The translations under genes and the position numbers were made by a program. A model generated the notes under the pieces. It searched no databases. It was not told where the DNA came from and saw only the letters and a list, made by a program, of their open reading frames with translations. A stretch of DNA of 64,000 nucleotides from BOKV01 sp041739465 (GTDB lineage Bacteria; Pseudomonadota; Alphaproteobacteria; Rhizobiales; Rhizobiaceae), in the NCBI GenBank assembly GCA_041739465.1, contig JBGSNX010000081.1:1-64000 (forward strand), read 5' to 3'. Of this stretch, positions 41,984 through 50,241 are shown one piece after another. Within the stretch, counting starts at the first letter, position 1. Every line of letters begins with the position of its first letter.

Positions 41984-42580
41984 ATGAAGGTCATTCGCTA
42001 CGCTGCTTGGGCGATGGTGGCTATGGTAGCTGTCGGCATCGGCTTGGCCTGGTTCTCGCAGCAGCAAGGCGTTAACTTGTCGAGCATTGCTCGCATCAGT
42101 GTGGGTGGCCCGTTCGAGCTGACCCGCGCCGACGGCCAGCCGATCTCCGACAAGGACATTGCCGGTGCGCCGCATGCCATGTTCTTCGGCTTTACCCATT
42201 GCCCGGAAGTCTGCCCTACGACCTTGTCGGAGGCAGCCGGCTGGCTACAACAGCTTGGACCTGAAGGTGACCGCTTCAAGGTGTATTTCGTTTCGGTGGA
42301 TCCGCAGCGCGACACCCCGGCCGTGCTCAAGGACTACATCGCCTCGTTTGACCCGCGTATCGTGGGAATAACCGGCGATCCCGACAAGATCGCCAAGGTG
42401 CTTGCCGACTACCGGGTCTATTCCAAGCGTGTGGAACTTGAAGGCGGCGATTACACCATGGACCACACCGCCACCATTTACCTGATGCGGGCTGATGGCA
42501 GCTTTGCGGGCACCATCGCCTGGGGCGAGAATCCCGACATTGCGCTTGAAAAAATCCGCAATCTGCTCAAAAGTGGCTGA
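41984..42580 (+). CDS. SCO1/SenC-family copper chaperone
   Basis: SCO proteins deliver copper to the CuA site of oxidase subunit II or act as thiol reductases. The 198-residue protein has an N-terminal membrane anchor (about 5-25), the copper motif in FGFTHCPEVCPTTL near residues 73-77 and the distal His in YTMDHTATIYL. SVDPQRDTPAVLKDY is also typical. It sits between xseB and tlyA, far from the oxidase cluster. A TATAGA -10-like element lies in the short gap upstream. Confidence 0.93.
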   Translation: MKVIRYAAWAMVAMVAVGIGLAWFSQQQGVNLSSIARISVGGPFELTRADGQPISDKDIAGAPHAMFFGFTHCPEVCPTTLSEAAGWLQQLGPEGDRFKVYFVSVDPQRDTPAVLKDYIASFDPRIVGITGDPDKIAKVLADYRVYSKRVELEGGDYTMDHTATIYLMRADGSFAGTIAWGENPDIALEKIRNLLKSG

Positions 42581-42581
42581 T

Positions 42582-42737
42582 ATGCAGGAATTGAAGCATC
42601 CCTTGCAGGGCCATTGGCCGCTGCTGGCATTTGCACTTGGCACCATCGCTGCCGGGGCGATCGCTTGGCTTTGGGCGAAATACGGGATCGACGTGTTCCT
42701 GATGCAGGCTGCCAATTTCGCAATGACCTGTTTCTGA
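42582..42737 (+). CDS. 51-residue predicted membrane protein
   Basis: A small ORF beginning one base after the SCO stop. It encodes MQELKHPLQGHWP, a hydrophobic helix LLAFALGTIAAGAIAWLWA and a tail KYGIDVFLMQAANFAMTCF. AGTGG lies about five bases before the ATG. Position, coupling and a clear helix make it credible. It may be an accessory of the SCO protein, but I do not recognise a family. Confidence 0.5.
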   Translation: MQELKHPLQGHWPLLAFALGTIAAGAIAWLWAKYGIDVFLMQAANFAMTCF

Positions 42738-42755
42738 TTGCAGCCACTGCATCTG

Positions 42756-42772
42756 TTTACCCTTCGTTAACC
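42756..42772 (+). promoter_or_regulatory. CtrA-like site upstream of the 103-residue gene
   Basis: TTTA at 42756-42759 and TTAACC at 42767-42772 are separated by seven bases, one mismatch from the CtrA box TTAA-N7-TTAA. A GAGTC methylation site follows at 42832-42836. Both lie in the 118-base gap before the secreted-protein gene at 42856. Confidence 0.4.
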
Positions 42773-42855
42773 AGCCTTCTTGCCGCTTCACTAAACTTGT
42801 TCTGTCAGAATTGCTTCAATTCGGGACAAACGAGTCTGGTTGGCGGGGGATTGTC

Positions 42856-43167
42856 ATGCGCATTGGCAGAACAGCATTTCTGGCGGCTTTTGGCGGAATT
42901 ATTGCCACAGCGGCATACGCAGATGACATCGTGAAGCATGATCGCAAGGTGGAGCGCGCCGCAGCAGAGCGGATCGCGGGCAAACTTGGTGACATGCGCG
43001 GCGGTGTTTCACACGATGCCGACCTTGCAACGCTTATCGAGATGAAGCGCAAGAAACTGCCGCGTCCGATGCAAACCAGCAATGGCGCGCTGCCGCCAAT
43101 GGTGATGAATGAGGTGCCAGAAGGCGTCGATATCATGATCACCGGCTCCAACAAGCCGGTCAAATAG
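42856..43167 (+). CDS. Small exported protein of unknown function
   Basis: A 103-residue protein with a signal peptide ending near AAYADD and a Lys/Arg-rich mature part (DIVKHDRKVERAAAERIAGKLGDMRGG, LIEMKRKKLPRP). The end is Pro/Met-rich, PPMVMNEVPEGVDIMITG. No family is recognised. GGGGGA six bases before ATG 42856 is a strong ribosome site. A CtrA-like box and one GANTC site precede it, suggesting cell-cycle expression. Confidence 0.7.
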   Translation: MRIGRTAFLAAFGGIIATAAYADDIVKHDRKVERAAAERIAGKLGDMRGGVSHDADLATLIEMKRKKLPRPMQTSNGALPPMVMNEVPEGVDIMITGSNKPVK

Positions 43168-43211
43168 CATCGCAGGCTTGCCTTTTGGCGTCTGCCGTCG
43201 CATGACGCGGC

Positions 43212-43958
43212 ATGAGCGGAAAAATCAGACTTGATCAGGCGTTGGTGGAACGCGGCTTTTACCCGTCCCGCTCGCGGGCACGCGATGCCGTTTTGCGCGG
43301 TTCAGTCACTGTTGGCGGCGTACCGGTTCTCAAGCCAGCCATGGTGCTGCATCCATCAGCCGACATTCGTGTTGAAGATGCAGCCGGCGGCTATGTTTCG
43401 CGAGCGGCGCTGAAACTCATTGCCGGACTTGAAGCCAGCGGCTTTGATCCGAAAGGCATGGTGGCGCTGGATATTGGCGCATCCACCGGCGGCTTTACGC
43501 AAGTTCTTTTGCAGCGCGGGGCAGAAAAAGTCTTTGCCATCGATGTTGGCCATGGCCAATTGCACGACAGCCTTCGAAACGATCTGCGGGTGGTGTGCAT
43601 CGAAGGGCTCAATGCACGCGAAATGACCGCTGAAGACATCAATGATGAACAGCCGCAATTTCTGGTCTGCGATGTGTCATTCATATCAGTGACACTTGCC
43701 CTGCCACCCGCCCTTTCGCTTGCAAAAGACGGCGCCAAGGCAATCCTGCTGATCAAGCCCCAGTTTGAAGTCGGGCGCGACAATGTCGGCAAGGGCGGTG
43801 TTGTGCGCGATGATGAGAAAGCGGCCGCATCGGGCAGCGAACTTTCCGCATGGCTGGACACCCAGCCTGGCTGGCGGTCCACCGGCGTTTATCCCTCGCC
43901 CATCGAAGGCGGCGACGGCAACCGGGAATTCCTGCTTTGCGCGGTTAAAGACCGATGA
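43212..43958 (+). CDS. tlyA: TlyA-family rRNA methyltransferase
   Basis: TlyA proteins are 2'-O-ribose rRNA methyltransferases, often mis-named hemolysins. The 248-residue protein has an S4 RNA-binding domain at 1-60 (IRLDQALVERGFYPSRSRARDAVLRGSV) and an FtsJ-like domain with the AdoMet motif ALDIGASTGGFTQVLL, CDVSFISVTLALP and KPQFEVGR. Its end overlaps the next gene by four bases (ATGA). In related genomes dxs usually stands just before it; here it does not. Confidence 0.93.
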   Translation: MSGKIRLDQALVERGFYPSRSRARDAVLRGSVTVGGVPVLKPAMVLHPSADIRVEDAAGGYVSRAALKLIAGLEASGFDPKGMVALDIGASTGGFTQVLLQRGAEKVFAIDVGHGQLHDSLRNDLRVVCIEGLNAREMTAEDINDEQPQFLVCDVSFISVTLALPPALSLAKDGAKAILLIKPQFEVGRDNVGKGGVVRDDEKAAASGSELSAWLDTQPGWRSTGVYPSPIEGGDGNREFLLCAVKDR

Positions 43959-45184
43959 CCCAGACCTTGAATATCGATCATCTGGGACGACAGGGTGATG
44001 GCATTGCGCAGACAGCTGCTGGCCTTGCTTTTGTCCCCTTCGGCCTGCCCGGTGAAACCATTGTGGTTTCCGGAGCGAATGACAAACTTGCGGTGGAACG
44101 CATCGAAGTGGCATCGCCCGCGCGAAGCGAGCCCATCTGCCGGCATTTTGGAACCTGCGGCGGCTGCCAGATGCAGCATCTGGCGCAAACGGCGTATCTC
44201 GAATGGAAGCAGGGGCTTTTGGTCGAAGCGCTGGCCCGCGAAGGCATCGAGATGCCGCTGATGCCAGTAATTTCATTTGGCGCACATCTGCGCCGCCGGG
44301 TGGTGTTTACCGCAATGCGCGGGCCCAAAAGCGGCCTGTTGGGGTTTTCGCAGCGTGGCAGCATCACGCTGGTGGACCTTTCCCAATGCCCGGTTTTGCT
44401 GCCGCAGATAGAGGCGGCCTTCAGCGCGTTGCGCCAGCTTGGTGCACTGCTTTCACCAAAGAAGGGCACGATGAAACTGTCGGTCGTTGCCTGTGAAAAC
44501 GGTCTTGATGTTGCGGCAGCCAATGGCGGCTTCACGCCGGAGCCTTCGCGCCAGCAGGCAATAAGCATTGCTGCACAGCATGGCTTTGCCCGGCTTTCGC
44601 TCAACGGCGAGACGCTGATCGAACTTTCCCGCCCAATTATCGCCTGCGGGCGGGCGAAAGTGACACCGCCACCCGAGGCGTTTGTCCAGGCCGTGGCTGG
44701 TGCAGAAGATGCCATGGCTTCACTGGTGACGCAGCATCTGGCTCCGGCAAAATCGGTTGCGGACCTGTTCAGCGGCTTTGGAACCTTTGCGCTGCGGTTG
44801 GCGGAAAATTCGACCGTGCTTGCAGTCGAATCCAGTGGTGCTGCGCTCGATGCACTTGACCGGGCGTGGCGCGAAACCGGGGGCGGCCTGAAAGCGACCA
44901 CGACCTTGAAGCGCGACCTCTATCGAAATCCGTTGACCGCTGAAGAAATGAAAAAGACCGGCGGTGTGGTGTTTGATCCGCCGCGTGCCGGTGCCCTTGA
45001 GCAAGCTGCAGAATTGGCAAAAAGCAAGGTGCCGCTGGTTGCGGCTGTTTCCTGCAACCCGGTCAGCCTGGCGCGCGATTTGCGCGTGCTGTTGGATGGC
45101 GGCTACCGGCTGAAAAGCATCACGCCGGTAGACCAGTTCGTGTTCACGCCGCATCTGGAAGCGGTTGCGCTGCTTGAGCGGTAA
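43955..45184 (+). CDS. 23S rRNA/tRNA m5U methyltransferase (RlmD/TrmA family)
   Basis: A 409-residue SAM-dependent uracil-C5 methyltransferase. An N-terminal TRAM-like part precedes a Fe-S cysteine cluster (CRHFGTCGGCQ, with a later Cys in SQCPVLLPQIE), then the Rossmann motif VADLFSGFGTFALRLAE, FDPPRAGA and the catalytic VSCNPVSLARDL. The site (U747, U1939 or tRNA U54) cannot be told. It overlaps tlyA by four bases and ends five bases from the convergent enoyl-CoA hydratase. Confidence 0.9.
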   Translation: MTQTLNIDHLGRQGDGIAQTAAGLAFVPFGLPGETIVVSGANDKLAVERIEVASPARSEPICRHFGTCGGCQMQHLAQTAYLEWKQGLLVEALAREGIEMPLMPVISFGAHLRRRVVFTAMRGPKSGLLGFSQRGSITLVDLSQCPVLLPQIEAAFSALRQLGALLSPKKGTMKLSVVACENGLDVAAANGGFTPEPSRQQAISIAAQHGFARLSLNGETLIELSRPIIACGRAKVTPPPEAFVQAVAGAEDAMASLVTQHLAPAKSVADLFSGFGTFALRLAENSTVLAVESSGAALDALDRAWRETGGGLKATTTLKRDLYRNPLTAEEMKKTGGVVFDPPRAGALEQAAELAKSKVPLVAAVSCNPVSLARDLRVLLDGGYRLKSITPVDQFVFTPHLEAVALLER

Positions 45185-45189
45185 GGGCG

Positions 45190-45951
45190 CTATTTTGCCC
45201 TGTTCATGAATGCCATGAACGCCTGGCGCGCCTCGTCAGATTTGAGGCGGGCTTCCCACAGCTTTGCTTCTTCGCGCATGCGCTGGAGAACATCTGAACG
45301 GTCGCCGCGAATGAGATCGCGACTGATGGCCATTGCCTCGGCTGGCTTGGAAGCAATCGATTGAGCTGCAGCGAGTGCAGCAACCTCCAGATCTTGTGAC
45401 TCCACCACCTTGTTGACGAGGCCTGCTTCGCGCGCTTCCTGGCCTGAGAACTTCTCCCCCATTGCCAGCATGGCAAAGGCGCGGTGATGGCCCATGATGC
45501 GCGGGCCTATGAGTGATGAACCGGCCTCCGGCAACAGGCCAAGATCAACAAACGGCGTCTTGAAGCTGGAAGTGGTGGAAGCAACCACATAGTCACAGTG
45601 CATCAGCATGGTCACACCAACGCCGATGGCAAGGCCATCCACGCCCGCAACCACGGGCTTTTTCGCCATTATGATGCGTTCGAGGAACTCGAACACCGCC
45701 ATGCTGTCGCGCGCGCCCGACATTGCCACCCGCATGAAATCGCCGATGTCATTGCCGGCGGTAAAACTGCCCGGCACGCCCAATATCAGGCTGGCGCGCA
45801 CATCTGCCGCCGATGCGGCAAGGTCAAGTGCGTCGGCCAGCGACTGGTACATCTGCGCGGTCAGCGCGTTCTTCTTGTCAGACCGGTTCATGCGTATGAC
45901 CAGCACACCACCGTCGCGATTTGTTTCGACCAGATTGCCCATGGTGTTCAT
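45190..45951 (-). CDS. Enoyl-CoA hydratase/isomerase family protein
   Basis: A 253-residue crotonase-fold enzyme. The oxyanion-hole strings are SLILGVPGSFTAGNDIGDF and KPVVAGVDGLAIGVGVTMLMHCDYVVAS; the first normally carries FCAGAD. The glutamate pair of true hydratases is not obvious, so it could be an isomerase. It is encoded four bases after the acyl-CoA dehydrogenase on the same strand, so the two act in one fatty-acid or branched-acid beta-oxidation unit. The ATG at 45942 is an alternative start. Confidence 0.88.
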   Translation of the reverse strand: MNTMGNLVETNRDGGVLVIRMNRSDKKNALTAQMYQSLADALDLAASAADVRASLILGVPGSFTAGNDIGDFMRVAMSGARDSMAVFEFLERIIMAKKPVVAGVDGLAIGVGVTMLMHCDYVVASTTSSFKTPFVDLGLLPEAGSSLIGPRIMGHHRAFAMLAMGEKFSGQEAREAGLVNKVVESQDLEVAALAAAQSIASKPAEAMAISRDLIRGDRSDVLQRMREEAKLWEARLKSDEARQAFMAFMNRAK

Positions 45952-45954
45952 CCT

Positions 45955-47721
45955 TCAGGCGGTCAGCAATGAGCGGGCGGCAGAAAGGCTTGCCGCGCCG
46001 GTGGTGACCCGTGATTTCAGCGCGCCGCATTCGGCCAGATGATTTTCGGCAAAGAAGCGGGCAAGCGGTGCGCGTGCTTCTTGCGCTAGACCGGCTTTTG
46101 CAAGGTAACTGCCGCCAGCAGCAAGACCGCAAAGCCGCAGATACGGCGTCGCCCCGGCAAGCGCTTCTTCCATGCGTCCGGCGGCAACTGCCTCCAGGAG
46201 CCATTCGCCTGCTTCCAGCATGTCGTCGAGTGCGGTTTCCATCAACCTTGCTGTTTCACCGAATGCTGGATGGTTTGCGCCGCGCACTTCGTGGGCAATT
46301 GCCCGCAATTCACCGACATAGGCCCGGAACGCTTCTCCGCCCGAAAGCGGCAGCTTGCGAACCACCAGATCTATCGACTGGATGCCGTTGGTGCCCTCGT
46401 AGATCGGGTTGATCCTTGCATCGCGCCAATATTGGGCTGCGCCGGTCTCTTCGATGAACCCCATGCCGCCATGGATCTGGACGCCCAGCGAAGCCACATC
46501 GACACCGACATCGGTGGAGAAAGCCTTGGCAATGGGCGTCAGCAGGCTGGCGCGCTCGGCCCATGTTTTGGCATCCGCGCTGCCCTGATGGCTCATGTCG
46601 ATGGCATGGGCGCAAGCATAGCAAATGGCCCTTGCCGCCTGCACATGCGACTTCATTCCCAACAAATTGCGCTGCACGTCCGGATGATCGATGATCGGGC
46701 TCATGGCATCGCCGGATGCGCCAGGGGCCTTGCCTTGACGGCGATCCTTGGCATAGGCCAAAGCGTGCTGGTATGCGGCCTCGGCAACGGCGACGCCCTG
46801 AATGCCGACATTGAGGCGGGCATTGTTCATCATCGTGAACATGCAGGCGAGGCCCTTGTTTTCCTCGCCAATCAGCCAGCCAATGGCTCCCTTCTCACTG
46901 CGACCGCCAAAGCCGTCGCCATAGACCATGACGCAGGTTGGCGAGCCATGAATGCCGAGCTTGTGCTCAACCGACTGGCAGAACACGTCATTGCGTTCGC
47001 CAATCGATCCATCGTCGTTGACAAGGAATTTGGGGACCAGAAAAAGCGATATGCCTCTGGTGCCAGCGGGGGCATCCGGCAGCCGCGCCAACACCAGATG
47101 ACAGATGTTCTCCGTCATGTCGTGCTCGCCATAGGTGATGAATATCTTGGTGCCGAAAATGCGGTATGTGCCGTCGGACGCGCGTTCCGCCTTTGCCCGC
47201 AATGCGGCAAGGTCCGAACCGGCCTGCGGCTCGGTCAGGTTCATCGTGCCGGTCCATTCGCCCGAAACAAGCTTGGGCAAATATTTTGCCTTGAGGGCAT
47301 CCGAACCATGCTTGTGGAGGGCTTCGACAGCGCCAATGGTCAACAGCGGACCGAGCCCGAATGCCATGGAAGCGGAGTTCCACATCTCCGCGGCGGCAAC
47401 GGCCATCATCACCGGCAAGCCCTGCCCGCCATGTTCCACCGGCGCAGAAATGGCGTTCCACCCACCTTCAGCCCAGGCCTTGTAGGTATCCTTCCAACCG
47501 GGCGGAGTTGTAACATTAGCATCCTTGAGAGGCGTGCCGTGACGGTCACCGATTTTGTTGAGCGGAGCAATTACCTCGCTGGCGAAGCGGCCAGCCTCTT
47601 CCAGAACCGCGTCGACGAGTTCTTCGGACAAATCGCCAAGGCGACCTTGCGCAAGCGCTTCGTCGAGACCTGCAATTCTCTTGAGGGCAAATGCAATTTC
47701 GCTGACCGGTGCGCGGTACAT
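45955..47721 (-). CDS. Acyl-CoA dehydrogenase, long form
   Basis: A 588-residue flavin dehydrogenase of the larger class (with an extra C-terminal domain, as in DmdC and FadE-like proteins). Visible are an N-terminal helical domain, LTEPQAGSDLAALRAKA (FAD/substrate strand), FGTKIFITYGEHDM, QVHGGMGF-type QIHGGMGFIEETGAAQYWRDARINPIYEGTN, and the C-terminal helical extension. FAD binding residues are conserved. GGGAGG precedes ATG 47721. The promoter carries a MerR/LiuR-like box. It forms an operon with the hydratase. Confidence 0.93.
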   Translation of the reverse strand: MYRAPVSEIAFALKRIAGLDEALAQGRLGDLSEELVDAVLEEAGRFASEVIAPLNKIGDRHGTPLKDANVTTPPGWKDTYKAWAEGGWNAISAPVEHGGQGLPVMMAVAAAEMWNSASMAFGLGPLLTIGAVEALHKHGSDALKAKYLPKLVSGEWTGTMNLTEPQAGSDLAALRAKAERASDGTYRIFGTKIFITYGEHDMTENICHLVLARLPDAPAGTRGISLFLVPKFLVNDDGSIGERNDVFCQSVEHKLGIHGSPTCVMVYGDGFGGRSEKGAIGWLIGEENKGLACMFTMMNNARLNVGIQGVAVAEAAYQHALAYAKDRRQGKAPGASGDAMSPIIDHPDVQRNLLGMKSHVQAARAICYACAHAIDMSHQGSADAKTWAERASLLTPIAKAFSTDVGVDVASLGVQIHGGMGFIEETGAAQYWRDARINPIYEGTNGIQSIDLVVRKLPLSGGEAFRAYVGELRAIAHEVRGANHPAFGETARLMETALDDMLEAGEWLLEAVAAGRMEEALAGATPYLRLCGLAAGGSYLAKAGLAQEARAPLARFFAENHLAECGALKSRVTTGAASLSAARSLLTA

Positions 47722-47780
47722 GGACGACCTCCCTGCGGTAAACTCGACCTGACCGGGGCATTGGCCATGTCTTTGAGTGG

Positions 47781-47809
47781 GACATAATGCCTTATTACGT
47801 AAACGTCAA
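47781..47809 (-). promoter_or_regulatory. Acyl-CoA dehydrogenase promoter with LiuR-like operator in the spacer
   Basis: On the minus strand TTGACG (47809-47804) and TATGTC (47786-47781) are 17 bases apart, a good housekeeping promoter. The motif TTGACGTTTACGTAA (47809-47795) overlaps the -35 and fills half the spacer, and resembles binding sites of the MerR-family regulator LiuR for branched-chain acid and fatty-acid degradation genes. The likeness is from memory; no liuR gene is in the window. Confidence 0.5.
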
Positions 47810-47857
47810 TTGAAGCTGCACTTGCGGGCGCAGCCCCTGCCCGGCTATAGGCGTTTC

Positions 47858-48829
47858 ATGGCGCGTATCATGAAGATGCAAGACGGGAACAAGGCAAGTG
47901 AAATCGCGTTGGCAGCGCTGGGCGAAGGCATGTGCGTCGCCATTCCGACCGAGACGGTTTACGGGCTGGCTGGCGATGCCACCAACGGGATTGCGGTTGC
48001 GCGCATTTTCGAAATGAAGGGGCGGCCGCGTTTCAATCCACTGATCTGCCATGTGGACGGCACTGAAATGGCCTCGCGGTTTGGCGAAATGAATGCAACG
48101 GCCATGCTACTGGCAAAGGCATTCTGGCCAGGCCCCCTGTCGCTGGTGGTAAATGCCATTCCAGCAAACGGGATCAGCGAGCTCGCGACAGCAGGTCTTT
48201 CGACCATCGCCCTTCGCTGCCCGGATGGAATGGCGCGCAATCTGATAACCAGCTTCGGCAGGCCGCTTGCAGCGCCGAGCGCCAACCGCTCGGGGCGAGT
48301 GTCGCCGTCCAAGGCGATGCATGTCGCGCAGGAATTTGAAGGCACGGATCTGCTTGTGCTGGATGGCGGCGACTGCCGCGAAGGCATTGAATCAACCATC
48401 GTCAAGGTCAGCGGCGACCGGCTTGAATTGCTGCGCCCCGGCACCGTGACTGCGGAACAATTGCAGCAGGCAACCGGCATTGCTGTTTCCCGCCACGAAG
48501 GCGAGGGAATTTCGGCACCTGGCATGATGGCAAGCCATTATGCCCCGGATGCAAGGCTGCAAACGGAAGCATCCCGTTGCCCGAACCATGCCGCGCTTCT
48601 GGCATTTGGCAATGGCGAAGGCCGTGACAGAAGCCATGCCATTGCCGTTCGAAATCTGAGCGCCACAGGCAATTTGCGCGAGGCGGCGGCCAATCTGTAT
48701 GCAATGCTCAAGGAACTTGACCAGTTGCAGCCAAGGCTGATTTCGGTCGAACCTGTGCCGCATGAGGGGCTTGGAATCGCGATCAACGATCGCCTGTCGC
48801 GGGCAGCGGCGCCACGCGAGGCCACATGA
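47858..48829 (+). CDS. Threonylcarbamoyl-AMP synthase (Sua5/YrdC family)
   Basis: A 323-residue enzyme that makes threonylcarbamoyl-AMP for tRNA t6A37. The YrdC core spans residues 8-205: IPTETVYGLAGDA, KGRPRFNPLICHV, FWPGPLSLV, APSANRSGRVSPS and ESTIVKVSG. A C-terminal Sua5 domain (GISAPGMMASHYAPDA onward) is present, so this is the long Sua5 type. A second ATG at 47870 is possible. The stop overlaps the next ATG by four bases (ATGA), suggesting coupling. Confidence 0.92.
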   Translation: MARIMKMQDGNKASEIALAALGEGMCVAIPTETVYGLAGDATNGIAVARIFEMKGRPRFNPLICHVDGTEMASRFGEMNATAMLLAKAFWPGPLSLVVNAIPANGISELATAGLSTIALRCPDGMARNLITSFGRPLAAPSANRSGRVSPSKAMHVAQEFEGTDLLVLDGGDCREGIESTIVKVSGDRLELLRPGTVTAEQLQQATGIAVSRHEGEGISAPGMMASHYAPDARLQTEASRCPNHAALLAFGNGEGRDRSHAIAVRNLSATGNLREAAANLYAMLKELDQLQPRLISVEPVPHEGLGIAINDRLSRAAAPREAT

Positions 48830-50241
48830 TCAGCGCTGAACTGCTCGAGCGCTTCGCTGCAATCACCGGCCCCGGCAATGCACTGCGGCCAGACACCCAC
48901 GACCTTTCCCGCTATACGCACGAGAACCGCAACATCATTGTGGGAAAAACGCCGCTGGTGTTGCGACCGGCTTCCACCGCGCAAGTGTCTCAAATTGTCC
49001 GGCTGGCGCATGAAACTGGCACAGCACTGGTGCCGCAAGGTGGCCATACCGGCCATGCCGGTGGCGCAGTACCCGATGAGAGCGGCAACCAAGTTGTTGT
49101 TTCGCTGGAACGCATGAATGCCATTCGCGACATCGACCTTGCAGGCAACACCATCGTTGCGGAAGCAGGCGTGATCCTGCAGGTTTTGCGCGAAAAGGCT
49201 CAAGCTGCCGGCCGGCTTTTCCCGGTGGCAATCAGCAGCCAGGGCAGTTGCCAGATCGGTGGGGCGATTTCCACCAATGCCGGCGGCACCGGCGTGATAG
49301 CCTATGGAAATTTGCGCGAGCAGGTTCTGGGCCTCGAAGTGGTGTTGCCAAATGGCGATATCTGGAACGGGCTGCGTCGCCTGAAAAAAGACAATACCGG
49401 CTACGCGATGAAGCAGCTTTTCATTGGCGCTGAAGGAACGCTGGGCATTGTCACTGCGGCGGTTCTGCGGTTGTTGCCATTGCCGAAGGGCCGCGAAGTC
49501 GCGTGGATTGGTGTCCCCTCGCCGATGGCCGCGCTGGACCTGCTCAATCTGGCGCTCGGGGCCGCTGGTGCAGGGGTTACCGCGTTTGAACTCATGCACC
49601 GCACGCCGCTGGAATATGTGCTCAGAAACATGCCGGGGTCTCGCGATCCGCTGGGTGCAAGGCATGACTGGCAGGTCTTGCTGGAGATTTCTTCAGGGCG
49701 CTCGGAGGAAGATGCGGGCGCGATGATCAACGGAATTCTTGAGGCGGGATTTGATAATGCCGTCATCATTGATGCCACGCTGGCGCAAAGCGTTTCGCAG
49801 CGCGAGGCCTTGTGGAAGTTGCGCGACGACATGGGTCCGGCACAAGGCCCAGAAGGCTTGTCACTGAAACACGATGTTTCCGTACCGGTTCATCTGGTGC
49901 CGCATTTTCTGGAGCGAGGGTTTGCGGCAGTTCATGAAACTTGTGCGGATGCCCGCGTCTGCGCCTTTGGCCACATGGGCGATGGCAATATTCACTTCAA
50001 CGTGACGCAACCTGTAGGTTCGAAAAAGGAAGAGTTCCAGCGCTATCAGGCGGCTGTCCATGAAGCAGTGCATGCGCTTGTGCTGGAGTTGGGCGGCTCG
50101 ATCTCTGCCGAACACGGGATCGGCCGGCTGAAACGCGAATTGATGCATGCCACGAAAAGCCCGGTGGAACTGGCAATGATGCGTGCGGTGAAAAAGGCGT
50201 TGGACCCGGCGGGGATCATGAACCCCGGCAAGGTCGTTTGA
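48826..50241 (+). CDS. FAD-binding oxidoreductase of the D-2-hydroxyacid dehydrogenase type
   Basis: A 471-residue VAO-family flavoprotein. The N-terminal FAD domain has VPQGGHTGHAGGAVPD, RLFPVAISSQGSCQIGGAISTNAGGTGVIAYGN and GAEGTLGIVTAAVLRL. The C-terminal FAD-linked oxidase domain contains SLKHDVSVPV, FGHMGDGNIHFNV and SAEHGIGRLKREL, with zinc-type His. These mark D-lactate or D-2-hydroxyglutarate dehydrogenases; the substrate cannot be fixed. It overlaps the Sua5 gene by four bases. Confidence 0.9.
   Translation: MISAELLERFAAITGPGNALRPDTHDLSRYTHENRNIIVGKTPLVLRPASTAQVSQIVRLAHETGTALVPQGGHTGHAGGAVPDESGNQVVVSLERMNAIRDIDLAGNTIVAEAGVILQVLREKAQAAGRLFPVAISSQGSCQIGGAISTNAGGTGVIAYGNLREQVLGLEVVLPNGDIWNGLRRLKKDNTGYAMKQLFIGAEGTLGIVTAAVLRLLPLPKGREVAWIGVPSPMAALDLLNLALGAAGAGVTAFELMHRTPLEYVLRNMPGSRDPLGARHDWQVLLEISSGRSEEDAGAMINGILEAGFDNAVIIDATLAQSVSQREALWKLRDDMGPAQGPEGLSLKHDVSVPVHLVPHFLERGFAAVHETCADARVCAFGHMGDGNIHFNVTQPVGSKKEEFQRYQAAVHEAVHALVLELGGSISAEHGIGRLKRELMHATKSPVELAMMRAVKKALDPAGIMNPGKVV

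Noticed and set aside
46270..47787. 505-codon plus-strand frame opposite the acyl-CoA dehydrogenase
   Set aside because: The minus strand encodes a full enzyme with catalytic motifs. The plus frame shows no domain and no ribosome site.
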